Assembly (NCBI RefSeq): GCF_024198215.1
Contig: NZ_JAKCFA010000011.1
Location: 1 to 64,000 of the forward strand
Length of the DNA: 64,000 nucleotides
Direction of reading: 5' to 3'
From: Myxococcus qinghaiensis
GTDB taxonomy: Bacteria > Myxococcota > Myxococcia > Myxococcales > Myxococcaceae
In this document: positions 37,664 to 45,014 of the stretch, one piece after another
Position numbering within the stretch: the first letter of the stretch is position 1
How the letters are laid out: the number at the start of each line of letters is the position of its first letter
Made by a program: the position numbers and the translations under genes
Notes under the pieces: model-generated
What the model was told of the DNA's origin: nothing
Databases searched by the model: none
Seen by the model: only the letters and a program-made list of their open reading frames with translations

Positions 37664-38012
37664 GTCGGGTAGACCAGGGAAGTCACCCTCCCTGCCCCCA
37701 CAGATCCGGACGTGCGGGACTACCGCATCCGGCTCTTCGGCTCATGGTTTTGCTGCGAGAGTGCGGTAGCGGTGGATGATACACACAGTCGGCAGAGGAT
37801 AGCGTTGCAGCAGCCGTGCGAATCCCTCCCATGCCAACGTGGCGCGCTGCGAGCGGCGTCCCAGCCACTTGCTCCACGTGTGTGCCACTCAATACAGAAA
37901 GCGAGTGAGGCTCCGCGTGTTTCCGCTGATTGCGTAGTACGCGTAGTGGCCCCTCACCTTCTGTACGAGGCTGCGGTGCTGCTCGGCAACGGCCAGATGC
38001 CTGTTGATGCGA
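37664..38012 (-). mobile_element. 3' end of a group II intron (truncated)
   Basis: Read on the minus strand, this stretch contains the C-terminus of an intron-encoded reverse transcriptase (to 37742), then a domain V-like hairpin at 37703-37735 (arms gagccgga and tccggatc with an inner tgcgg/ccgca stem), then a domain VI-like hairpin (cagggaggg...cttccctg). It ends at ctacccgac around 37664, like other bacterial introns. Everything 5' of about 38012 is gone and an integrase fragment abuts instead. The element cannot splice or move. Confidence 0.75.
37742..38012 (-). pseudogene. Group II intron reverse transcriptase/maturase, C-terminal remnant
   Basis: The minus-strand frame reads [20 protein letters not shown], then HYAYYAISGNTRSLTRFLY, a TGA stop at 37889-37891, then VAHTWSKWLGRRSQRATLAW and FARLLQRYPLP up to a stop at 37742-37744. 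This is the characteristic maturase C-terminus (GHYAYYGxxGN, W.KWLxRRS, RYPLP). The internal stop and loss of the polymerase domain make it a pseudogene. Confidence 0.8.
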
Positions 38013-38019
38013 CACCAGT

Positions 38020-38328
38020 CACCTGCGTGGGCCTTTCGTCTTCTGCGACGACAAAGGCGCCTACCTCAAGAACGATACATGCCGGAACGCCATACTTCGG
38101 GCGAGCAAGCTCGCGAGGCTACGACCTATCGGATGGCATGTCTTGCGACACACCTTCGCCAGTCATCTGGTCATGGGAGGAGTGCCGCTCAAAGCCGTGC
38201 AAGAACTCTTGGGGCACGCGTCCATTGAGATGACGATGCGATATGCGCATCTGAGTCCAGACGTGAAGAAGGATGCCGTTCGTGTGCTGGAGCAGCGCCC
38301 GAGGGGCACACTGGGGGCACATGGCTAG
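38020..38328 (+). pseudogene. Tyrosine recombinase (integrase), C-terminal fragment
   Basis: The frame encodes the end of a tyrosine recombinase: [28 protein letters not shown] (the HxxR motif), [18 protein letters not shown] (second conserved His) and [15 protein letters not shown], which carries the nucleophilic tyrosine. The N-terminal arm and core domains and the first catalytic arginine are absent, replaced by the intron remnant at about 38012-38020. The fragment ends 40 bp from tRNA-Leu, the usual arrangement for an island integrated at a tRNA gene. Confidence 0.85.
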
Positions 38329-38368
38329 AATCGGAAGAACTTCCTCAACGATTCTCGCCAGTTAGAAG

Positions 38369-38454
38369 TGCACGAGCCGGGAATCGAACCCGGACGACCC
38401 TCTCGGGTCAGCGGATTTTAAGTCCGCTGCGTCTGCCTGTTCCGCCACTCGTGC
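38369..38454 (-). tRNA. tRNA-Leu (anticodon UAA)
   Basis: An 86-nt class II tRNA on the minus strand. The acceptor arms GCACGAG and CTCGTGC pair perfectly over 7 bp, with A as discriminator. The D-arm has TGGCGGAACAGGCAGACGC, usual for leucine tRNAs. The anticodon stem gcgga/tccgc encloses a loop with TAA, followed by a long variable arm (tgacccgagagggtc) and the T-arm ccgggttcgattcccgg. CCA is not encoded. It lies next to an integrase remnant and is the likely attachment site of the decayed island. Confidence 0.95.
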
Positions 38455-39144
38455 CCAGCAAAATCAGGGCCTTACTGGCCCCTGTTGGCCCCACTTGTAG
38501 GAAGGGAGTGGGAACGTTCCTCCTCCTTCCGCAGCTGACTGCCACCCGACCCCTGCTTCACTCTCCGTTCGTCACCAACCTCGTCCACCTGATCCTGAAC
38601 GGCTCCGAGTCCTCCAGCAAGCAAGAAGCGGCGGGAGAATAGCGACCGGAGAGGCCAGACCCTCTCTTCCGGCTTGGGTCGGCGCTCGCGTCACGCCCCA
38701 TGGCACTGCCACGCTGTCGTCGATGGACAGCATGGGCGGCCGCCCTGCCCCTCTCGACGGTACTCGCCCACGCGGCCTGGGTCATGTCGAGAACCTCCAG
38801 CTCGACGGTCTGCCGGACCTGTGCAGGAAGCCCCACGCTGAACTCGTTTTGGAGGTCACAGCGTCACCAGGGCATCGGATTGCCCCTGGTCAATGCGTGC
38901 AGGCTCAGGAAGTGGCGCATGCGGGCAACCCTTTTCGCCCACGTGGCCTTTCTGCATTCCCTCACCTCGAACGCCCTGCGCTCTTGAGCGCAACGACAAC
39001 ACAGGAAACCTCCACCTCAATCAGAACAGCTTCGGCACGCACTATTCACTAACAACATGCCAGTCAAACATATCAAAGAGCCGTTCCACTTCCTTGCCAA
39101 GACAAAGGGACCACTCCTGGCCCGTCTGACAAAGAAGAGTGGAG
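38455..39144. other. Gene-poor stretch between tRNA-Leu and the protease gene
   Basis: About 690 bases. Open frames exist on both strands (for example 38723-39052 plus and 38558-38836 minus) but none has a recognisable product, signal peptide or good start. Composition is mixed and the stretch probably contains degraded coding sequence. The last ~100 bp, which are AT-richer, are the likely promoter region of the downstream protease gene. Confidence 0.45.
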
Positions 39145-40662
39145 ATGAGCGCCATGCTGATTGGAATCGCAGCCCGCCGGGGGGCGGTGTTGCTCGCGAC
39201 ATTGGGGTTGGGCACGTTGCTCGGCTGTGGCAGCGCCACGGAAGCACCTGAGTCCGCGGAGCCCGGCATGTCGCCCGCCGGGGACATGCGCAATAGCGAG
39301 GCGGAGCTCTACGTGGCCTCCGCGCGGTTGTGGCGGCCGATGAGCGTCTCCGTCTGCTGGGAGAACCCTGGAGCGGGGGATGCCACGCAGCGGCAGTGGG
39401 TGCGCGACGCGGTCGCACGTACGTGGGAAGCCCGCTCCGGAATCCGACTCAACGGCTGGGGCACGTGCGCGGCAGGGGCCATGGGCATCCGCATCAACAT
39501 CAGCGACGTCGGCCCCCATGCGAAGGGGTTGGGAAACACGCTCAACGGCGTCGCCGCGGGTGTGGTGCTGAACTTCACCTTCAACAACTGGGGCCAGAGC
39601 TGCCAGAACAGGCGCCAGTATTGCATCGAAGCGCTTGCCGTCCATGAGTTCGGCCACGTACTGGGCTACGCCCACGAGCAGAACCGTCAGGACACTCCAG
39701 GCTCCTGTACCGAGCCCCCGCAGGGCTCCAATGGTGACTTGACCATCGGACCGTGGGACCTGAGCTCGGTGATGAACTACTGCAATCCGCAGTGGAATGG
39801 GGATGGCAACCTCAGCGCCACGGACCAGCAGGGCGTCCAACAGACGTATGGAGTCCCCTGGGTGTCGATGGGTGGCAATCTCACCTCCGCGCCCACGGTG
39901 GCCGCTCGCGGCACGAACCGGTTGGACGTCTTCGCCCGAGGGGCGGACAACCAATTGTGGCAGAGGTACTGGGATGGAGCCTGGAGCACATGGGGCTCGC
40001 TCGGCGGCATCTCCCTGTCGTCAGCCCCCGTGGCGGTGAGCCGGGACGCAGTCACCATCGACGTGTTCGCCCTGGCAAGCGACAACACCATCCAGCGGAA
40101 GTCCTGGACAGGGACCGCGTGGACCAGCTGGTCTTCGCTGGGCGGCAACTTCACGTCAGGACCCACTGTGGCCTCGTGGGGCTCGAACCGGATGGACCTG
40201 TTCGTCAGGGGGCCTGACAACAAGCTGTGGCAGTCCTACTGGACAGGCTCCGTTTGGAGTCCATGGGGCGCACTCGACGGCACCCTGGCGTCGGAACCCG
40301 CGGCGGTGAGCTGGGGCGCCAACCGAATCGACGTGTTCGCCCGAGGGACAGACAACTCCATCATCCAGAAGTATTGGAATGGCACCACGTGGAGCGGTTG
40401 GTCATCCCTTGGCGGCAGCTTCGTTTCGTCTCCCACGGTGGCTTCACGGGGGGCAACCCTGCTGGATGTGTTCGCCCGAAGCGCGGACAACAGCCTGTGG
40501 ATCAACACCTGGAATGGCGCGAGCTGGAGCGGTTGGACGTGGCTCGGCGGTGAGCTGGCCTCCGCTCCAGGTGCTGTGAGCAAGGCCTCTGGACATCTCG
40601 ATGTCTTCTACACCGCCGCTGGTGGAGAGGTGCGACAGGCCTCGTACAGGAACGGCTGGTGA
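39145..40662 (+). CDS. Matrixin-like zinc metalloprotease lipoprotein with six-repeat PLL-like propeller
   Basis: A protein of about 505 aa. The signal ends in a lipobox (LGTLLGC). The catalytic domain (about residues 45-235) has the full metzincin signature HEFGHVLGYAHEQNR and the Met-turn SVMNYC, so it should bind zinc and be active. The C-terminal part has six repeats of about 46 residues of the form TSAPTVAARG.NRLDVFARG.DN.LWQRYWDG.WS.W.SLGG; such repeats form PLL-like beta-propellers that bind fucosylated or other glycans. The lectin part may target the protease to prey or matrix glycans. Starts at 39145 and 39154 are both compatible with the GGAG/AAGAAG upstream. Confidence 0.88.
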   Translation: MSAMLIGIAARRGAVLLATLGLGTLLGCGSATEAPESAEPGMSPAGDMRNSEAELYVASARLWRPMSVSVCWENPGAGDATQRQWVRDAVARTWEARSGIRLNGWGTCAAGAMGIRINISDVGPHAKGLGNTLNGVAAGVVLNFTFNNWGQSCQNRRQYCIEALAVHEFGHVLGYAHEQNRQDTPGSCTEPPQGSNGDLTIGPWDLSSVMNYCNPQWNGDGNLSATDQQGVQQTYGVPWVSMGGNLTSAPTVAARGTNRLDVFARGADNQLWQRYWDGAWSTWGSLGGISLSSAPVAVSRDAVTIDVFALASDNTIQRKSWTGTAWTSWSSLGGNFTSGPTVASWGSNRMDLFVRGPDNKLWQSYWTGSVWSPWGALDGTLASEPAAVSWGANRIDVFARGTDNSIIQKYWNGTTWSGWSSLGGSFVSSPTVASRGATLLDVFARSADNSLWINTWNGASWSGWTWLGGELASAPGAVSKASGHLDVFYTAAGGEVRQASYRNGW

Positions 40663-40825
40663 ACGGTTGAGTTGAAGCCGAAGGCCATGGACCGCCGGAC
40701 CCCATGAAGCAGGACCCGGCGGCGGGATGCGACGGCGAGGCGACGCCCGCACCGAACGAAGACCGAGGACGCGCGGCCGAGCATCGCCGCGGACGACGTG
40801 GGCCCAGGCGTGGGCCCGCTCCACC

Positions 40826-41185
40826 TCAGCGCAACAACACCTGGGCCACCTTCACGAGGGCCTCGAGTTGCTCTTCATCCATCTTGCGCGCCAGGCCGGT
40901 GAGCTGGCGCAGCTTGGGCGCCCCGCCCTGCCCACGCTCCCCCTTGCCCGACTTCGCCCCGTCCTCCGCGGCCGCGAGTCCCAACAGCTCGTCCGAGGAG
41001 CTGCGCAGCACGGAGCACATCCGCAGCAACGTCTGCACGCTGGGCAGCATCTTCCCACGCTCCAGGCGGCTGTAGACCATGTGCGCCAGGCCCAGCTTCT
41101 CGGCCACCTCCGCCTGCGTGAGCCCGAGCCGCGCTCGGGCCTCTCGGGCGGCACTTCCAATACGGATCGCCAGTTCTTCGTTCAT
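40826..41185 (-). CDS. XRE-family transcriptional regulator
   Basis: A 119-aa DNA-binding protein. Residues ~5-62 form an XRE helix-turn-helix (ARARLGLTQAEVAEKLGLAHMVYSRLERGKMLPSVQTL), followed by a lysine/glycine-rich linker and a short C-terminal helix (MDEEQLEALVKVAQVLL). The start at 41185 gives MNEELAIRIG, parallel to the MNENLAHKIG of the neighbouring XRE gene; the two are evidently related. The target is unknown. Confidence 0.85.
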   Translation of the reverse strand: MNEELAIRIGSAAREARARLGLTQAEVAEKLGLAHMVYSRLERGKMLPSVQTLLRMCSVLRSSSDELLGLAAAEDGAKSGKGERGQGGAPKLRQLTGLARKMDEEQLEALVKVAQVLLR

Positions 41186-41317
41186 GCGTCGGGGTACCAG
41201 GAACACCGAGAGCCAGGTCTGGCGCGGGCAGGAGGGCTCGCGCCTCGCGGACGCACCTTCCTGCCGCATCTCGGGGGCCGTGTCGATGCACGAGCGACAC
41301 CGCGTCACGCGGCGTCC

Positions 41318-41569
41318 CTATTGGATGGTCCTGGGAGGGGCGGGAACCTCCGGGGGCCTGCTGCCCAGGAGGAAGGCCACGGGGATACCGAGGACACCGC
41401 ACAGGCTCACCAGCGTGGGGAGGGTGGGCAGCAACTTCCCGCGCTCCAGGCGGCTGAGGACCAGCGTCGGCACCTGGATGGCCTCGGCCACCTGCGCTTG
41501 CGACAGGCCCGCCCTATGCCGGGCGGAGCGGACCTGGGTTCCAATCTTGTGGGCGAGATTCTCGTTCAT
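41318..41569 (-). CDS. Small XRE-family transcriptional regulator
   Basis: An 83-aa protein that is almost only an XRE helix-turn-helix (RHRAGLSQAQVAEAIQVPTLVLSRLERGKLLPTLPTL) plus a short hydrophobic tail. It is closely similar to the regulator encoded 132 bp downstream, so the pair looks like a tandem duplication. The start at 41569 was chosen by analogy with the paralog. An imperfect palindrome lies 62 bp upstream. Confidence 0.82.
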   Translation of the reverse strand: MNENLAHKIGTQVRSARHRAGLSQAQVAEAIQVPTLVLSRLERGKLLPTLPTLVSLCGVLGIPVAFLLGSRPPEVPAPPRTIQ

Positions 41570-41630
41570 GGGGAGACCTGGGGAAGGAGGAGAGTGCCGC
41601 GGGGGCGGCCATCCGCGCATACTACCCCTT

Positions 41631-41665
41631 GGATTCAACGATAATATCCCCCATGGGTTCAATCC
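41631..41665. promoter_or_regulatory. Possible operator: imperfect inverted repeat
   Basis: The arms ggattcaacg (41631-41640) and gggttcaatcc (41655-41665) match in inverted orientation at 8 of 10 positions, separated by an AT-rich 14-base centre (ataatatccccc). The repeat is upstream of the small XRE gene and could be its autoregulatory site. This is inferred from symmetry and position only. Confidence 0.35.
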
Positions 41666-41669
41666 CCTT

Positions 41670-42042
41670 CCGCGCGACTTCGCGGTGGGAGCGCGTCCAA
41701 GCTCCCTTGCCGGTTGAGAACATGACCAGGAACGTCACCCCTCCATGCCCTGTCCGAGGAGAGGCTGCTTGAGCCCGCGTCTGCATCCCGTTTGGAGCCC
41801 AGCAGACATTGAACCGCTGGGAAGAAGGAACCTGGGCGCTCGACCCGGAGTCGAGAAACGAGTGAGCAGGAGACGATCAAGCGTTCCTGCATGACGTTCC
41901 CGTAGGCACGCCGCCAGTGCCACGCCCTTGTCCCAGCCTGCCGATTCAATCTGGCACACCTGTCGGCTCTATCTAGTATTGCTCGATTTCATATCGACGA
42001 TGGACTCCCAACGAGAGGAGACCAGCGCCAGGAGGGCTCCGC
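41670..42042. other. Intergenic region before the toxin gene
   Basis: About 370 bases between the XRE pair and the toxin gene with no supportable coding region. The last ~120 bases are AT-richer and carry GGAGG just before the toxin start, so they probably contain its promoter. I could not pick a confident -35/-10 pair. Confidence 0.4.
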
Positions 42043-43398
42043 ATGCGGTCACGATGGTCGCTTCACCTATTGCTCATGCTGCTGGCCGGTTGCAGCAGCA
42101 CCACGAAGTCCGTGCGCCTTCACACAGGCGGTGGCGAGCCCATCGTGATGACTCCACGCAGCGGCGATGCCGCACCGGTGGAACTGGACGAAGACGACTT
42201 CGTTGAAGCCGTGGAGGCACTGGCCCGCGGCGTTCGGCCTTCTACCCGTCCCCAGGAAACGGCTCGGCGGCTGTTCGAGATGGATTCGCGCAGTGGGTCG
42301 TACCTGTACGAGACACGCAGCCACCGTGTCGTCCCGCTGGGTCCAGGCGAACATCTGGAGGGAGAGCCCACCACGGCGGAGAAGGGCTTGGTGCGCGCCT
42401 ACCTGCGCTGGTGTGAGCGCACGAACAAGCCCGGGGATTGCCTGCGCCTCCTGGTGGAGAATCCCACTGTCACCGGGGATGGCCGCTACGCATTGGCCAT
42501 GGCCCTGGCTCAGGGCGCCGTGTTGGACGAAATGATGGATGCGTTCAAGGACATGGCCAACCCTCAGGCCATGATGTCGGCGGTTCTCTGGACGTGGACC
42601 ACCTACTGCATCTTGCTCGCCGTGCCCGAACCTTTCTCGAAGGGTGCGGCAGCCGTGATGACGGCCTCGCTCATTGCCTATGTGGGCATCGACACGTTCT
42701 GGAGCCTCATCCTGGGCTTCAAGCGGCTGATGGAGGAGGCGGAGCAGGCCACGACGTTCGACGAGCTACGCGAGGCGGGAGAACGCTACGGCGAGGTCAT
42801 GGGCCGCAACGCGGCTCGAGCGTTCGCCCTGTTGGCCACTGTGGCCATTGGAAACACGGCGGCGGGGATAGGGGCGAAGGTGCCCATGCTCCCCGGAGCC
42901 GCGCAGGCGGCGGTGCAGGTCGAAGCGCAAATGGGCATCCGTCTCGCGGCGGTCGCGGACGTGGGAACGGTGGCCGTGAGTGCCGAGACCGTCACCATCG
43001 CCCTCGCGCCCGGCGCGGTAGCCATGGCGGCACGCGGGACGAGCACCGGAAGCATGGCCCCTGTGGACACGGAAGGCCCCTGGCACCATATCGCCTCCGA
43101 CAAGTTCAGCACGTCCACCAACAACGGAGGGCCCTGGACGCCAAGATACGAGGAGATCTTCGACCGAGCGGGTATGTCGCTCGACGATGCGGCGAACGTG
43201 GTCCGCGTCCCGGGGCACAAGGGGCCACACCCGAGGGAGTACCATGAGGAGGTGTACGAGCGGCTGGACGAAGCAACGGCGACCTGCAAGAGCATCGCGC
43301 GTTGCCGGGAAGCGCTGACGAAGATCCTCGGTGTGTTGGAGCGGGAGATCTCGAAAGAGGGAACCAGGCTCAATCGGCTGGTGACTCGAGCCGAATGA
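42043..43398 (+). CDS. SitA-like lipoprotein toxin with C-terminal AHH nuclease domain
   Basis: A 451-aa protein with a lipobox (LLMLLAGC) after GGAGG and the ATG at 42043. The N-terminal ~330 residues, including hydrophobic helices around 180-235, are the conserved carrier part of Myxococcus lipoprotein polymorphic toxins of the SitA type, which are passed to neighbouring cells by outer-membrane exchange. The C-terminus, from about residue 345, is an AHH (HNH-superfamily) nuclease: PWHHIASDK, EEIFDRAGMSLDDAANVV, then PGHKGPHPREYHEEVYERL, with all the expected histidines present. It should cut nucleic acids in a recipient lacking immunity. The gene encoded 15 bp downstream is the matching immunity protein. 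Assignment to a particular Sit number is not possible from sequence alone. Confidence 0.85.
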   Translation: MRSRWSLHLLLMLLAGCSSTTKSVRLHTGGGEPIVMTPRSGDAAPVELDEDDFVEAVEALARGVRPSTRPQETARRLFEMDSRSGSYLYETRSHRVVPLGPGEHLEGEPTTAEKGLVRAYLRWCERTNKPGDCLRLLVENPTVTGDGRYALAMALAQGAVLDEMMDAFKDMANPQAMMSAVLWTWTTYCILLAVPEPFSKGAAAVMTASLIAYVGIDTFWSLILGFKRLMEEAEQATTFDELREAGERYGEVMGRNAARAFALLATVAIGNTAAGIGAKVPMLPGAAQAAVQVEAQMGIRLAAVADVGTVAVSAETVTIALAPGAVAMAARGTSTGSMAPVDTEGPWHHIASDKFSTSTNNGGPWTPRYEEIFDRAGMSLDDAANVVRVPGHKGPHPREYHEEVYERLDEATATCKSIARCREALTKILGVLEREISKEGTRLNRLVTRAE

Positions 43399-43413
43399 CG
43401 GAAGAATGAACTC

Positions 43414-44010
43414 ATGCCGAAGCGGTTCTTCAAGTTGACCGACGATGTGTACCTCTCGGGCCGGTGGGAGCTGGGGCATCCTCTCGATCAGGAAGGCCGC
43501 AAGCTCGACGACCCGTGGCAGTTCAGGATCGGGCAGCGAGTTCACGCGGACGAGCGAATCAGGATCCCCATCAAGATCTCCGGCACACCGCTCGACTATT
43601 CCCACGCCGCATTCAGCATCCCCGTCGTTCACGCCCGAGTGGCATCCCTCTTCACAGAGGTGGCACCCGACGACGTGCAGCTCATCCCGGTGGAGATCGA
43701 CTCGCAGCCGGCCCAGCACTTCATCCTCAACGCCATCCGACTGGTGAAGTGCATCGACGACGCTGCATGCGAGGAAGTGCGTTACTGGACGCCGGAGGAC
43801 GGGATGCCCGAAAAAGTGGGTACGTACTCCTCCGTGTCAGGGATGCGCATCAACCCGGCGAAGGTGGAAGGCTCCAAGGTGTTCCGAACCTCGGGATGGA
43901 CCGTTGCATTGATCGTGTCCGAGGAACTCAAGGAAGTCCTGGGGCGCGCAGGCATCACCGGCACGAAGTTCACGGAAGTGACCGGCCCCAACTCAATCAA
44001 TGGCTCCTGA
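43414..44010 (+). CDS. Imm11-family immunity protein
   Basis: A 198-aa cytosolic protein without a signal peptide, starting 15 bp after the toxin stop. It has the Imm11 (DUF1629) pattern common in Myxococcus: FFKLTDDVYLSGRWELG at the start, FRIGQRVH, PLDYSHAAFSIPVV, DVQLIPVEI, VKCIDDAACEEVRYW, and the C-terminal FRTSGWTVALIVSEELKE and GITGTKFTEV. It is expected to neutralise the AHH nuclease encoded upstream by direct binding. Toxin and immunity genes form a two-gene operon. Confidence 0.9.
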   Translation: MPKRFFKLTDDVYLSGRWELGHPLDQEGRKLDDPWQFRIGQRVHADERIRIPIKISGTPLDYSHAAFSIPVVHARVASLFTEVAPDDVQLIPVEIDSQPAQHFILNAIRLVKCIDDAACEEVRYWTPEDGMPEKVGTYSSVSGMRINPAKVEGSKVFRTSGWTVALIVSEELKEVLGRAGITGTKFTEVTGPNSINGS

Positions 44011-44333
44011 CTTCAACCTTCGCCCGCCTCGAATCCAAGTTGAACGAACGTGGAGACATTGTTCACTTCGACGGCAAGACGGTCCCCGAGCACTCCGAAG
44101 CCCAGCGTAACTTCGGGTGATGATCTGGTGACGACGTCGGAAGAACTGGTCGAGCAGTTCTCTCCATGACGATACGACGTTGGAAATGAAGGTACGACCT
44201 GGCCGGCCAGTTTCCCGCCGCACGCTCCAAGGTTCTTCTCCTGCTGCCCAATCGCAGCATGTGGAGGTGCAGGGAGGCGCCAGGGGACGAGGAGCCCTGC
44301 GACGGGTGTCTGCTCCGCAGGCGCCCGGCTTCG
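44011..44333. other. Intergenic, no supportable gene
   Basis: About 320 bases after the immunity gene. I see no additional immunity or toxin cassette, no tRNA and no clear terminator hairpin. Small frames on both strands lack starts and recognisable products. Confidence 0.45.
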
Positions 44334-44708
44334 TCACTTCATCACATCGGCGGAGCAATGCGCCGCCTTCGCTTCAAGCGTCGCCATCATCTTGTCGATT
44401 GTCTTCAGGTCCACCTTCGGCAGCTTTGCCTTGGCTTCACCCTCGATCCGCTTGAGAGTTGCCTTCTGCTCCTCTGTCGAGGGCTTCTTGAGAGGTTCTT
44501 TCATCACTTCGCGGTCCACAATCATCGTGAGCGTCTTCAGCTCGGCATCCTTGAGCTTGAACTCCTTGTTCTCAGCCGTCAGCTCCTTGTTGACGCACGC
44601 GACGAGTTTCTTCCTCCGGGCCGTATCGTCGCCTGCTGAAGCGACGGTGGGGAGCGTGAGCAGGAGCACGGTGATTGTCAGCAGCAGTGGGAACGGCCGG
44701 GATGACAT
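44334..44708 (-). CDS. Small exported lysine-rich protein
   Basis: A 124-aa protein with a signal peptide (MSSRPFPLLLTITVLLLTLPTVASAG) and a helical, charged mature part rich in Lys and Glu (for example NKELTAENKEFKLKDAELK). One cysteine lies early in the mature part and one near the C-terminus. The ATG at 44708 follows GGAG and opens the signal peptide; the frame extends upstream without support. No family is recognised. It diverges from the biosynthetic cluster. Confidence 0.65.
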   Translation of the reverse strand: MSSRPFPLLLTITVLLLTLPTVASAGDDTARRKKLVACVNKELTAENKEFKLKDAELKTLTMIVDREVMKEPLKKPSTEEQKATLKRIEGEAKAKLPKVDLKTIDKMMATLEAKAAHCSADVMK

Positions 44709-45014
44709 GCGAGGACTCCGGGAGCGGGGCACAGTGTGTGGACCAGCTTGCAGTCCTGAGTGGGGGTAGGGCAACCACCTGAATGGTGCGGACCTGGAGG
44801 TCATCCCAGGATTGCCTCAAGAGGATGAGGCGGTATCGACCCGACGCGCGGCCCGCCGACCTCTCAGATTCGGGGACAATCCTGGAATTCACTGTCCTGA
44901 AGGAAGCGTGGGCACCAGACCCCGGGACGAACGACATTCCCCAGTCCTCCGTCCATTCTCGGCGCCGTTCAAAGACAGGCTTCATCGCAGCGCCACCCCC
45001 GGAGAATGCTGCTC
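44709..45014. promoter_or_regulatory. Divergent upstream region of the NRPS/PKS cluster
   Basis: About 306 bases between the small exported protein (minus) and the first cluster gene (plus). It should hold the main cluster promoter, since every gene from 45015 onward is co-directional with short gaps. I find no convincing sigma-70 or sigma-54 hexamer pair. GGAG at 45001-45004 is the ribosome binding site for the first gene. Confidence 0.4.

Noticed and set aside
38723-39052. Plus-strand open frame of 109 codons after tRNA-Leu
   Set aside because: No start signal, no recognisable family, and composition of decayed sequence; not enough support for a gene.
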